Assembly: GCF_019175385.1 (NCBI RefSeq)
Contig: NC_083341.1
Location: 87,570,321 to 87,634,320 of the forward strand
From: Lycium barbarum
Lineage: Eukaryota; Streptophyta; Magnoliopsida; Solanales; Solanaceae
Reading direction: 5' to 3'
DNA length: 64,000 nt
Both the position numbers and the translations under genes were made by a program. The notes beneath the pieces were generated by a model. That model had not been told where the DNA came from, ran no database searches, and was given only the letters and a program-made list of their open reading frames with translations. This document shows positions 12,051-23,127 of the stretch, one piece after another. The number at the start of each line of letters is the position of its first letter. Position 1 is the stretch's first letter.

Positions 12051-13201
12051 TGTTGTATCCCGCATTTTTGTACAGTCGGATAATTCAAGACAATCGCGGG
12101 AAGACAACAAGCCAGGCCATATTTTTATCTTGTTAAGCATGAGAGTTGTTTATGAAAATTTTGAAGTGGGAATATTAAGAAAGGTCAAGGGCATAAAGGG
12201 AAATTCGCAATATGACTCGTGGAATTATGAAGGAAGACGAAGGGCAAATTTGGAAATTGGAAAATTAAAAATTTGTCATGAAGCACAACAAAAAAAAAAA
12301 GGGAGTGGGCTTGATTTGTTTTGGGCCAAGGTTGGCTATCCATCCTTCTTGATAGGCCAAGCCCATATGAGAATTAATGAATGGTTTAAAAGATGACCAT
12401 TAAGTCATCTTTTCCTCATAACTCCCTAGAACATTCAAGAACAACAACAAAAAAAAGGAGCAAAACTCCATAGGCCTCTCGGCCAAGGGCAAGAATTGCC
12501 ATGAGAATTGACAAAAAAATCCTTCAAAAATCATTTTCTACTAATTTAAGGGCCCTTAACAAGGTGGAGTGTTCATTAGAACAAGAAGATTTCATATTCT
12601 TTCAAGTTACAATTCTAGTCAAGTGGGGAGTCAAGAAGGAAGGTGAGAATCAATTTATTTTATGTGTTATAGGTGATTATGTATGTTGTAGTATGTAAAG
12701 GTTGATGAAATTCATGGAAATGTGGAAAACATGTTGTGGCCGTGAGTGTGTGGTGTGTATATGTGGCCGTGTATACATGATGTTTAGCCGTGTATATTGT
12801 GTGGAAATAAAGAGTCAATTCTACTTAGTAATTGGTTGTTGTTAAGTGGATTCTATGTTACTAATAAAGGCGTAATGACCTTAGTGAAGTCGATGTAGTT
12901 GGAAACTTGCTTTAGAGATTATGTAAATTGAAAATAATGTTCTTGCAAGTATGGAAGATAATGAGACTAGTGTGATGTTGTTGGTGTATGAACTATTAGG
13001 TTGTTATTGTTTTATTGAAGTTGGAAGGCTTTGAAGGAAATTGTATATTGATTGAATTGTTAGAATGTACTTTGGGTTGGTTATTGAAATTGTTAGTATG
13101 GTTGTTGGCATTGTTGTTAATAATTTGGCCGGGTTGAATTCCCGGGATTGTTGTTGATTGAAATTGGCCAAGTTGAACTTGGTGGGATGGAGTATTTACA
13201 G

Positions 13202-13349
13202 GGGAAATGCTGCCGGAATTTCGGTAGCCAAGTATTATCTTAAGATTCCAATTCTAAATGCTCTAACCAAAGTTTGGTAAATATGACCAATTTGTAGATT
13301 GTGGCAGATTTGCAACTTGAATTTGGAATAGCATAAGGAGCGGAAAGAG
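13202..13349 (+). other. Exon-like LTR module in F
   Basis: 148 nt between the acceptor-like TATTTACAG ending at 13201 and the donor-like AGAG/GTATGTAAGG. It contains the near-palindrome CCGGAATTTCGG at its start. It is repeated in the 3' LTR from about 18660. See the matching modules at 5140, 8421, 20936 and 30832. Splicing is inferred, not shown. Confidence 0.4.
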
Positions 13350-14469
13350 GTATGTAAGGCTTCACCCTTCCTTCTATGGCATGTCTTAGACGTAATATGT
13401 TGGATATGAACCTCGGGGACAACTCTATTTTCCGGAATCCGCACTTAAATTTTCCCCTCTTTCATTCAGTAGAATTGAATTAGAAAGTGTGCGAAACGTT
13501 GGAAACACTTTCCAAACCTCTAGAACTTGCATAAATAGGACCCGACTACCTTTAAACCCTCACAAGTAACGCCATGACATATAATATATGTAAATTGTGC
13601 ACGCTACCTCATTCGGCCCGAGGTGGGCCCATTGTTCCCGGATTTTCCTTATTGTTTCGTTTGACTTATTTTGAAGCAGAATTCAAAGGAAACTTTTGAC
13701 TCTTGTCCCGATTATCAAACGATAAGTACCGTACCATTCTAATGGAAATATGTCTATGATAACCGTGATAACGATGATGCTAAGGAAGAGAATACGTCTA
13801 TGATAAGTATGACAAGAATGATTCCATGACTAAGAGTCTTAGGCTAAGGACCCAATGTGAATACGAAAGTATCAAACTAGTTCTTGATTTTTAATTCTAT
13901 TCCTTGGTTATGACACTATCTTCTAAAGATTTCAAAGGCATGATCCCCAAGTCGTAAAGTCTCAAATGTCTATGATAGATATGCTGACGATATGTTCCTA
14001 CTATGAATATGAAAATTTGACAATGTTAAATTATTTCTTGATATCTCAACTCTATTATGGGTAATGACTACTTTAGAGGTTCCAAGTATATGAAACGATG
14101 CCTTATGACCCTATTTTATGTTTTCTCATAATGACACTCTTCATTGATAGTCTCGCCTTATGATACTAGTTCCTTCAAGGTGAGACAAAGCGGTCACGGT
14201 TATACCATAATGTAATTGGAGGTCACCGACCTTACGTCACTCCGATGGATACATTGTTTTCTTTGGGCACTCCTGCATGCTTATATGACACATGTATATG
14301 AGATATGAATATGTACATGGGGTGGGGGAAGGGATACATGGGGGATGGGAAGGGAAACATGTTTCATTGCCACCTGGTCAGCTGGCTTATCATCCCGGAC
14401 GCGGGATATATGGGCGAGCCGATGTATTTCGGTGCTATGTGGGCTAGCCGACATTGTTCGGTGCTATGC

Positions 14470-14600
14470 TATGACCTGATATGATATGACATGATATGAT
14501 ATGACCTGATATGATATGACATGATATGATATGACACGATATGATATGACATGATCTCATAAGATATGATACTATATGACATGATATGATAAGGCATGAC
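14470..14600 (+). repeat. Short tandem repeat, ATGATATGAC type, in F 5' LTR
   Basis: Imperfect 5- and 10-bp repeats of ATGAT/ATGAC with occasional CCTG and CACG changes. The matching stretch in the 3' LTR is about 19927-20060. Confidence 0.85.
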
Positions 14601-15269
14601 ATGATATAAGTTCTATTTTCTATGTCTATGAAAAAGAAATGTTCTTTTTAAAGGGAAGGACAAGCATGCATGGTATCCGGCCTGAAAAGGGTATTCCTAT
14701 GTACAGGTTACTTTCTTGTACCACTATACGTCCTATGATCCCATGATATTGTTAATCATACCTTATGTTTCTGTTTGTATTATCTTCCATGCTTTACATA
14801 CTCGATACACTATTCGTACTGACGTCCCTTCTTGCGGACGCTGCGTTCCATGCCGCGCAGGTCAGCAGGTAGACAGACTTGACTCCTAGGAGCTTCATCA
14901 GCAGTATTGTAGCAGCGCTCCAGTTGTTCCGGAGCCTCAGTTTCTTGGTGCTATTTTGTGTATATATGTTTGGGCACGGCAGTACTCGGCCCTTCCTATG
15001 TATATGTGTACTATGTTTAGAGGCTCGTAGACAGATATGTACAGTTAGATGTTTTGTACTTTTGATGGTCCTCGTCACTGTGTAATGTGCTAGCAAAGTT
15101 TGCTAGCCTATGTTTATAATTATGCTGCTAATGTTAATGTTAAGCAGAAAAACAAAGTACGGTGATGTTCATACGGCCCACTTAGTAATAATAATGAGAT
15201 ACGAGTTAGGGGGGTGCTCGGTACAAGTATCGAGTACTCGTCACGGTCCTAGTTGGGTCGTGACAGAAG

Positions 15270-15282
15270 TGGTATCAGAGCC
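15270..15282 (+). other. Primer-binding site, element F
   Basis: TGGTATCAGAGCC lies 4 nt inside the 5' LTR end and matches the complement of initiator tRNA-Met over at least 13 nt. This confirms the 15265 LTR boundary. Confidence 0.92.
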
Positions 15283-15324
15283 GGCGGTCCTAGGGGTTTG
15301 TCTATGAGCCGTGTCCAGTAGAGT

Positions 15325-15364
15325 CCTGTTTATGGGTGTGTAGCGCGCCACACTTATAGACAGG
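15325..15364 (+). ncRNA. Leader stem-loop with GCGCGC loop, element F
   Basis: An unbroken 16-bp stem (C15325-G15364 up to G15340-C15349, including three G-T wobbles) closes the 8-nt loop TAGCGCGC, whose last six bases are self-complementary. It is the best-preserved copy of the leader hairpin seen in E, C and array B. The loop matches the type known for retroviral kissing-loop dimerisation sites. Function is inferred from structure and position, between primer site and ORF. Confidence 0.65.
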
Positions 15365-15476
15365 AGGCTGCAGGGCATTTAGGAAATATGACCTTCTTTG
15401 TACTCTAGATCGTGCGATAGAGCTATGCTACTAGGCTTCCTTATTCTCTTCCTAATCCTATGTTATGGTTTCAGTA

Positions 15477-16100
15477 ATGTCGATGAAGAGAGCAACTTCA
15501 GATAGTGGGGGCACCAAGAAGGCCCCTAGAGTATCTCCAGAGCCGAGTAAGGGGAGCCTCGGCTATTCGATTGAGACAGATCCGTCGGAGGACCCAGCCA
15601 CAATTCCTCCAGAGTTCCTGACTCCCAGAGCAGAGGATCCCGCGGAGGACAGCTATGATACAGATCCGTCGGAGGACCCAGCAACAATTCCTCCAGAGCT
15701 TCTGACCCCTAGAGTAGGGGATTCAACGGAGGGTGGCTATGATACAGATCCCTCGGAGGATCCGACGATGACTCCTCCAGAGCTTCTTACCTCCAGGGAG
15801 GAGGATAGTTACGACACAGACCCATCGGAGCATTCTTCCGGGACAACGGAGGAGGAGACTTCCGGGGATATGCCAGCTGCTCCTGTGATGGAGCACTATG
15901 TCAGTCAGGCCACCTCGGAGAGTGCTACGGACTACTCCTGTCCTTTGTCCTGGTCATCAGTGAACCAGGAATCGCCTGGTTATCTATACTCTTCCGATTC
16001 GGATGCAAGAAATGACGAGAGTCAAATGAGCGGAGAGCAGACAGACGAGGATGAGGAGCATACTTCACATGGCAGCTCCCCGGACCAGGCTCGAGATTGA
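15477..16100 (+). CDS. Element F acidic repeat protein (207 aa), unknown function
   Basis: The only substantial ORF of F, sitting where autonomous relatives have gag. I start at the ATG at 15477, just after an acceptor-like GGTTTCAG ending at 15474, the same arrangement as gag in B and C; an in-frame ATG at 15465 overlaps that acceptor. The N-terminus (Met-Ser-Met-Lys-Arg-Ala-Thr) resembles the Gag starts Met-Pro-Val-Lys-Arg-Lys-Ala-Thr and Met-Pro-Pro-Lys-Lys-Ala-Thr. It then diverges into Thr-Asp-Pro-Ser-Glu units recurring every 28, 28 and 24 residues. The rest is rich in Ser, Glu, Asp, Thr and Pro, with no capsid domain, zinc knuckle, signal peptide or membrane segment. It could be a remodelled Gag N-terminus or a protein with its own role. 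Element E lacks it. The frame is open, but expression is unknown. Confidence 0.6.
   Translation: MSMKRATSDSGGTKKAPRVSPEPSKGSLGYSIETDPSEDPATIPPEFLTPRAEDPAEDSYDTDPSEDPATIPPELLTPRVGDSTEGGYDTDPSEDPTMTPPELLTSREEDSYDTDPSEHSSGTTEEETSGDMPAAPVMEHYVSQATSESATDYSCPLSWSSVNQESPGYLYSSDSDARNDESQMSGEQTDEDEEHTSHGSSPDQARD
15576..15836 (+). repeat. 84-bp coding tandem repeat in the F ORF
   Basis: Three repeats of about 84 nt, each starting with codons for Thr-Asp-Pro-Ser-Glu (15576, 15660, 15744), and a shorter fourth from 15816. The frame is kept across all units. Confidence 0.85.
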
Positions 16101-16402
16101 TCGGCTACAGGTATATGAGATTTTCTTTGAAATTTTCTATGTATACGTAATCTTTGCAAAATACTAATTAGTGACGGCAGACAGAAATTCAAAAGGGGCC
16201 AAAGACTTAGCGGTTGTGAGTAATGGCGATTGAGATGTCTCCGCCACCAGTACGAATTTAGAAACCCCGGATAAAAGATAATCATATGTGTGGATGGGAG
16301 TAAATAGTGAAGATTTAAACAGAGGAAATATGGTAATTGTATGGTTAGGAAAGTGAAGATAGGAGTGGGACCCGCTGTGAGGACGTTTGGAAGTTGTTAG
16401 AA

Positions 16403-16443
16403 CCCCGACTTACCTTAAATTATGTGACAAAGGTCGTGCGGGG
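16403..16443 (+). ncRNA. Small hairpin just upstream of the 5S-like segment, element F
   Basis: CCCCG (16403-16407) can pair with CGGGG (16439-16443) across 31 nt; an AC/GT pair extends it inward past a short bulge. The element E copy is CCTCG (23128-23132) and CGAGG (23164-23168), again with 31 nt between. The T-A to C-G change is compensatory. The hairpin ends 4 nt before the 5S-like segment in both. Confidence 0.45.
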
Positions 16444-16447
16444 CAGT

Positions 16448-16546
16448 CGATATAATTATACCAGCATTCACGCATTTAAATGCACCAGAGTTTCGAGGTT
16501 AAGCGTGCTAAGGTGGGAGGATGGGTGACCCCCTGGGAAATATGCT
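16448..16546 (+). other. 5S rRNA-derived segment, element F
   Basis: Resembles plant 5S rRNA in sense orientation: an ATACCAGCA start region, then the box A core TTAAGCGTGCT at about 16499, then the box C core GGATGGGTGACC at about 16519 followed by CTGGGAA. Compared with the element E copy it has lost about 10 nt between boxes A and C and is rearranged around 16465-16495. It is not a working rRNA gene: the 3' third has no match and no T-run terminator follows. It is inside the internal region, not in the LTR. Confidence 0.8.
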
Positions 16547-17474
16547 GAAAATTTCGTAAATGTGGGAACAAGAGACGAATGTGAAATTAGGTAGCCTAAA
16601 GTAAATTAGAGTGTGTGAAGTGGTTAGAAACTCTATAGAAGTCGTGTAGGCTGAGACGGACTAGACCAGCAGAAGGAGAGAAAGCATGACAGAGCTTCAG
16701 GACTAAAGAAAGTTTGATTTGCTTTTGGAAGTGTTTGTAATAAAAAGAGTGGTGGAAATGTATATATGTACATGGCATCTTATCTGTGACGGTAGAACCC
16801 TAACAAACAGTGTCGCGATACATAGAACATGCTAGCTGGATTAAATTCGAAAGACGTGATGAAGGATATAAGTACGGATGTTATAGGGTAAGACCGATAT
16901 TGAATCCACACTAGTTAAGGTTAGAAATCTCTAATGCGGTGATATACGGGAACATACCTAGCAAGGGAATAGACGCACAAACTCAGCGAAGAAGGAATTA
17001 CAATTGTAAAAGATCGCGGAAGGCGACGATCATTTAAAAGGCATAGGCGTGTGCAGACCCTCTTAATGAAGGAAGGGAGAACGTGCTAGACCTAAAATGA
17101 ACTACGACGATTTAGACTTCATAAAAAGGGACCTAGTAACTCAGGACTAGAGTCTGAAGTATATTGGCGTATTGGGAAGGTTACGAAAGGACGTAAAAAT
17201 AAGTTGACAGCGGTTGTAATATGAGCTACAAGAGATACCTGGAAAGGTCACCGAATATAAACGACAACTGAGACGGCACTAGGTGAAGGATTGGTATAGT
17301 AAGATGTGTAAGTCATTAATCGGTTGGTTTGGTATTAGCGGAGCTGAGTCACTTGGCCGAAAGGCAGCCTAAGCTTCTAAAATGAATATACCGAGTGATC
17401 GTACGTGACGACCATAAGGGAGACACCCCCCCCCCCCCCCCCGAAGTATTGTAATACACTATGAGGCTAGTTTA
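16547..17474 (+). other. Element F internal non-coding region
   Basis: AG-rich sequence with frequent stops in all frames and no recognisable domain. The first 150 bp can be matched at low identity with the element E region after its 5S segment. A run of 17 C lies at 17426-17442. Confidence 0.6.
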
Positions 17475-17508
17475 ACATTCGAGGACGAATGTGCCAAGGG
17501 GGGGAGGA
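17475..17508 (+). other. Palindrome and polypurine tract, element F
   Basis: ACATTCG-AGGA-CGAATGT (17475-17492) is a perfect 7-bp inverted repeat with a 4-nt loop. The purine run 17496-17508 ends exactly at the 3' LTR and would prime plus-strand DNA. The same pair is found before the 3' LTRs of E, C, both B internals and the minus-strand element. Confidence 0.85.
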
Positions 17509-20500
17509 TGTTATATCCCGCATTTTTGTACAGTCGGATAATTCAAGACAATCGCGGGAAGACAACAAGCCAGGCCATATTTTTATCTTGTTAAGCATGA
17601 GAGTTGTTTATGAAAATTTTGAAGTGGGAATATTAAGAAAGGTCAAGGGCATAAAGGGAAATTCGCAATATGACTCGTGGAATTATGAAGGAAGACGAAG
17701 GGCAAATTTGGAAATTGGAAAATTAAAAATTTGTCATGAAGCACAACAAAAAAAAAAGGGAGTGGGCTTGATTTTTTTGGGGCCAAGGTTGGCTATCCAT
17801 CCTTCTTGATAGGCCAAGCCCATATGAGAATTAATGAATGGTTTAAAAGATGACCATTAAGTCATCTTTTCCTCATAACTCCCTAGAACATTCAAGAACA
17901 ACAAAAAAAAAAGGAGCAAAACTCCATAGGCCTCTCGGCCAAGGGCAAGAATTTCCAAGAGAATTGACAAAAAAATCCTTCAAAAATCATTTTCTACTAA
18001 TTTAAGGGCCCTTAACAAGGTGGAATGTTCATTGGAACAAGAAGATTTCATATTCTTGCAAGTTACAATTCTAGTCAAGTGGGGAGTCAAGAAGGAAGGT
18101 GAGAATCAATTTATTTTATGTGTTATAGGTGATTATGTATGTTGTAGTATGTAAAGGTTGATGAAATTCATGGAAATGTGGAAAACATGTTGTGGCCGTG
18201 AGTGTGTGGTGTGTATATGTGGCTGTGTATACATGATGTTTAGCCGTGTATATTGTGTGGAAATAAAGAGTCAATTCTACTTAGTAATTGGTTGTTGTTA
18301 AGTGGATTCTATGTTTCTAATAAAGGCGTAATGACCTTAGTGAAGTCGGTGTAGTTGGAAACTTGCTTTAGAGATTATGTAAATTGAAAATAATGTTCTT
18401 GCAAGTATGGAAGATAATGAGACTAGTGTGATGTTGTTGGTGTATGAACTATTAGGTTGTTATTGTTTTATTGAAGTTGGAAGGCTTTGAAGGAAATTGT
18501 ATATTGATTGAATTGTTAGAATGTACTTTGGGTTGGTTATCGAAATTGTTAGTATGGTTGTAGGCATTGTTGTTAATAATTTGGCCGGGTTGAATTCCCG
18601 GGATTGTTGTTGATTGAAATTGGCCAAGTTCAACTTGGTGGGATGGAGTATTTACAGGGGAAATGCTGCCGGAATTTCGGTAGCCAAGTATTATCTTAAG
18701 ATTCCAATTCTAAATGCTCTAACCAAAGTTTGGTAAATATGACCAATTTGTAGATTGTGGTGGATTTGCAACTTGAATTTGGAATAGCATAAGGAGCGGA
18801 AAGAGGTATGTAAGGCTTCACCCTTCCTTCTATGGCATGTCTTAGACGTAATATGTTGGATATGAACCTCGGGGACAACTCTATTTTCCGGAATCCGCAC
18901 CTAAAGTTTCCCCTCTTTCATTCAGTAGAATTGAATTAGAAAGTGTGCGAAACGTTGGAAAAACTTTCCAAACCTCTAGAACTTGCATAAATAGGACCCG
19001 ACTACCTTGAAACCCTCACAAGTAACGCCATGACATGTAATATATGTAAATTGTGCACGCTACCTCATTCGGCCCGAGGTGGGCCCATTGTTCCCGGATT
19101 TTCCTTATTGTTCCGTTTGACTTATTTTGAAGCAGAATTCAAAGGAAACTTTTGACCCTTGTCCCGATTATCAAACGATAAGTACCGTACCATTCTAATG
19201 GAAATGTGTCTATGATAACCGTGATAACGATGATGCTAAGGAAGAGAATACGTCTATGATAAGTATGACAAGAATGATTCCATGACTAAGAGTCTTAGGC
19301 TAAGGACCCAATGTGAATACGAAAGTATCAAACTAGTTCTTGATTTTTAATTCTATTCCTTGGTTATGACACTATCTTCTAAAGATTTCAAAGGCATGAT
19401 CCCCAAGTCGTAAAGTCTCAAATGTCTATGATAGATATGCTAACGATATGTTCCTACTATGAATATGACAATATGACAATGTTAAATTATTTCTTGATAT
19501 CTCAACTCTATTATGGGTAATGACTACTTTAGAGGTTCCAAGTATATGAAACGATGCCTTATGACCCTATTTTATGTTTTCTCATAATGACACTCTTCAT
19601 TGATAGTCTCTCCTTATGATACTAGTTCCTTCAAGGTGAGACAAAGCGGTCACGGTTATACCATAATGTAATTGGAGGTCACCGACCTTACGTCACTCCG
19701 ATGGATACATGGTTTTCTTTGGGCTCTCCTGCATGCTTATATGACACATGTATATGAGATATGAATATGTACATGGGGTGGGGGAAGGGATACATGGGGG
19801 ATGGAAAGGGAAACATGTTTCATTGCCACCTGGTCAGCTGGCTTATCATCCCGGACGCGGGATATATGGGCGAGCCGATGTATTTCGGTGCTATGTGGGC
19901 GAGCCGACATTGTTCGGTGCTATGCTATGACCTGATATGATATGACATGATATGATATGACCTGATATGATATGACATGATATGATATGACACGATATGA
20001 TATGACATGATCTCATATGATATGATACGATATGACATGATATGATAAGGCATGACATGATATAAGTTCTATTTTCTATGTCTATGAAAAAGAAATGTTC
20101 TTTTTAAAGGGAAGGACAAGCATGCATGGTATCCGGCCTGAAAAGGGTATTCCTATGTACAGGCTACTTTCTTGTACCACTATAGGTCCTATGATCCCAT
20201 GATATTGTTAATCATACATTATGTTTCTGTTTGTATTATCTTCCATGCTTTACATACTCGGTACACTATTCGTACTGATGTCCCTTCTTGTGGACGCTGC
20301 GTTCCATGCCGCGCAGGTCAGCAGGTAGACAGACTTGACTCCTAGGAGCTTCATCAGCAGTATTGTAGCAGCGCTCCAGTTGTTCCGGAGCCTCAGTTTC
20401 TTGGTACTATTTTGTGTATAAATGTTTGGGCACGGCAGTACTCGGCCCTTCCTATGTATATGTGTACTATATTTAGAGGCTCGTAGACAGATATGTACAG

Positions 20501-20721
20501 TTAGATGTTTTGTACTTTTGATTGTCCTCGTCGCTGTGTAATGTGCTAGCAAAGTTTGCTAGCCTATGTTTATAATTATGCTGCTAATGTTAATGTTAAG
20601 CAGAAAAACAATGTACGGTGATGTTCATACGGCCCACTTAGTAATAATAATGAGATACGAGTTAGGAGGGTGCACGGTACAAGTATCGAGTACTCGTCAC
20701 GACCCTAGTTGGGTCGTGACA
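17509..20721 (+). repeat. Element F 3' LTR, 3213 bp
   Basis: Near-duplicate of the 5' LTR, with about 50 differences by eye, ending GTCGTGACA. TSD GTTTT follows at 20722-20726. The first bases here are TGTTATATCCC, against TGTTGTATCCC in the 5' copy. Confidence 0.93.
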
Positions 20722-20726
20722 GTTTT

Positions 20727-22485
20727 GAATGTTATGTGAATTGAATTGAATAAAAATGAAATGTCGTTGAATTGTATGACAAAGGTTGTTAATGTTAGAA
20801 TGCATCTTGAATTGATTGTCGATGTTGTTGGTATGATTGATGGCGTTGTTGTTGATAGTTTGGCCGAGTTGAATTCTCGGATTGTTGATTGATGATTTGG
20901 GCCGAGTTAGATTCTCGGGGATGGTGTATTTACAGGGAAGATGCTGCCGAAATTTCGGCAGACTATAAATGAATTCATTTAAAGGATTAAGACAAGTATA
21001 TGGTGATGAATCTAATGATTGCGTCAATCTTCTTGAATGTAGACTAGCGATAACGAGCTTGGACAATTAAGCGTAGCGAATAGGACGTGGAACAGGTATG
21101 TTAAGGCTCGTCCCTTTTCTCTCAAGGCATGAATTCGATGCTATGATTTCATAATTGTCTCCACATTTTCCTTGTTTTAAAAGGTTAGATGTCTATGATT
21201 CTAAGGAATGATTCCCTTCCCGATAACTCGTAAATGTTTTTCCAAAGTGTCCGTATTTTTTTCCAAAATAAAGGTTTATGGTATCGTAAGCTTTTATGAC
21301 AGTAACGATGGATATGTTTTACAATGGCATTGATGATGTCGAGGATGAGAGTATTTCTATGATGACTATGATAAGAATGATTTCATGTTCGAAAGGTACC
21401 TGATATGAGGATTGCTTTGCTTTTCCAAAAATAGCTTCTGAAACCTTCATAGAAGGTCCTGTACTTCAAACGCTCATAACTTTCTTATACTAAATCGGAT
21501 TGACCAGAAACTTGTTTCTGAGCCTTCAGGTGTCGGTTTATGTACGCTGTTATTCATTGCTAGTCTCATCTTATAATAATTGTTCGTTCAAGGTGAGACA
21601 AAGTCATGATGATTGTCCCATAATGTAATCGGAGGTTACCGACCTTACGTCACTCCGATGGATACATGACTTTCTTTGGGCTCTCCTGCATGCTGCTTAT
21701 ATGATGTATGTATATGTATATGTATATGTATATGGGGAAGATGGGGAAAAGGTAGATATGTTGCGCTATAGACGCATTACCACCTAGTCAGTTGGCGTAA
21801 CTTTCATCCCAGACGCGGGATATATGTGGGGGAGCCGACGTTGTTCGGCGCTATGACATGTTCTATTTTCTATGTATATGAAAAAGAAATGTTTTCAAAG
21901 AAAGCCAAGCATGCATGGCATCCGCCTAAGAGGCACTCAGATGTACAGGTTACTCTTTTATCTCATGATATGCTCTATATCTCTATTCTGTTGTTGTTCA
22001 TAATTACATCTCTTACTATGTTACTATTCATGCCTTATATACTCGGTACATTGCTCGTACTGACCCCCTTTCTTTGGGGGGGCTGCGTTTCATGCCGTGC
22101 AGGTACACCCAGATGAGCTGAAGCTATTATAAAAGACGTTCCAGCGGAGTTGGCAAGCTCCACTTGTTCCTGGAGTGCTGCCGAGTCAGAGTATGTGTGC
22201 TATGATGTCTGATTAATGTTAGAGACTTTGCAGACAGAGTCGTGGGTTTAGGATATCAGTCTTGTAAGCGGCTCCACCAGCCGATGTGTCCTTATGTATT
22301 ATGACTCAGATTCTGTTTAATTTGAGCACGATGAAAAGGAAGTTTCTGAAAGCTGTACTATCTATTTCATCTTTATTTGATTTAAAAGTCCAAAAGATTA
22401 TGTGTGTACTAAGGGTCAGAGGGTTCGCTCGGCCCTAAGTAAGGGTCGGGTGCCCATCACGCCCTAGGGAGATTAGGGTGTGACA
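20727..22485 (+). repeat. Element E 5' LTR, part 2
   Basis: Resumes E's LTR after F and ends GTGTGACA at 22485. It contains an exon-like module at 20936-21095 (160 nt, palindrome CCGAAATTTCGG near its start), an ATCGGAG...CTCCGAT inverted repeat near 21628-21660, and the GTACTG motif of the LTR 3' part near 22057. No gene. Confidence 0.9.
20936..21095 (+). other. Exon-like LTR module in E
   Basis: 160 nt between acceptor-like TATTTACAG (ends 20935) and donor-like AACAG/GTATGTTAAGG. It holds the CCGAAATTTCGG palindrome. It is slightly longer than the 147-148 nt of the S1, C and F modules. Confidence 0.35.
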
Positions 22486-22488
22486 AAG

Positions 22489-22500
22489 TGGTATCAGAGC
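22489..22500 (+). other. Primer-binding site, element E
   Basis: TGGTATCAGAGC, complementary to the initiator tRNA-Met 3' end, 4 nt inside the LTR boundary. Confidence 0.92.
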
Positions 22501-22543
22501 GGGTTGTCCTAGGGGTTGTCTTCAAAGTCGTGTCCAGTAGACT

Positions 22544-22583
22544 CCTGTTTATGGGTGTGAAGCAGGCCACATTTATAAACAGG
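22544..22583 (+). ncRNA. Leader stem-loop, element E (non-palindromic loop)
   Basis: An unbroken 16-bp stem (C22544-G22583 up to G22559-C22568), like that of F, but the 8-nt loop AAGCAGGC is not self-complementary. One G-T wobble replaces a G-C pair of F, so pairing is kept despite base change. Confidence 0.55.
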
Positions 22584-23127
22584 AGGCTGCGGGGCATCTA
22601 GGGATTGTTGACCTTCTTTCTGTCTTAGATCGTGCGATTGAGCCAAGTCATAGGAGGAAGAAATTCCTTACGTAAGCCTTATATACGACGGAAGAAGGTG
22701 AGAAGCGATATAGAAAGTCACAGGGGTAAGCATTGATATTCGTTCTGCTACTTGGAACTGGAAGTTCTGGATGGCTGAAATGTGTCATATAGCCGTATGT
22801 TCTATGAGGTATTGTCGATATTTGCTGCGTACAGATCTTGAGTAGTAGGAGTGGTAAAGGAGGTTCTACCAGAATGGGTACGCATAACAGGAAGAAGCGT
22901 GGAAAGGAAATACTATAAATAGACAATAAGTGAGATGCGTTGATTCAGAAAGGTTATGGATTTGGCATGGCGATGAAGGTGCGAACACTACCATCGGGAA
23001 TCTAGGAATCCAGGACGAAAGATAGTTATGCACGTAAGCGAAAGATGAAGGTTGAGGGTCGAAAGGGGTAAAATAGTAATTGTAAAGGAGAAAGACGTGT
23101 TACGAGAGTGTCTCGAGATCTGTAAGA

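Larger units (their letters stand above)
12051..15265 (+). repeat. Element F 5' LTR, 3215 bp
   Basis: Runs from TGTTGTATCCC to GTCGTGACA. A donor-like AAG/GTGAGAA follows 12642. The exon-like module is at 13202-13349. A conserved ATTGGAG...CTCCGAT inverted repeat lies near 14215-14245. A decamer-type repeat (ATGATATGAC variants) fills about 14470-14600. There is no protein-coding signal; short ORFs here recur in the 3' LTR only because the LTRs are duplicates. Confidence 0.92.
12051..20721 (+). mobile_element. Element F: non-autonomous LTR retrotransposon nested in E's LTR
   Basis: LTRs 12051-15265 (3215 bp) and 17509-20721 (3213 bp), internal region 15266-17508, TSD GTTTT (12046-12050 and 20722-20726). 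By eye about 50 differences separate the LTRs, so it is younger than its host E. It has a primer site, leader hairpin, one 207-codon ORF, a 5S rRNA-derived segment, the 7-bp palindrome and a polypurine tract. It lacks protease, reverse transcriptase, RNase H and integrase, so it depends on proteins supplied in trans. Confidence 0.92.

Noticed and set aside
15270..15282. tRNA gene fragments at the primer sites
   Set aside because: Only the 12-14 nt complementary to the tRNA 3' end are present, as expected for primer-binding sites.
22648..22926. 92-codon minus-strand ORF in element E's internal region
   Set aside because: It is antisense to the element, has no homologue in F and no recognisable motif, and is hydrophobic by composition of the AG-rich strand.
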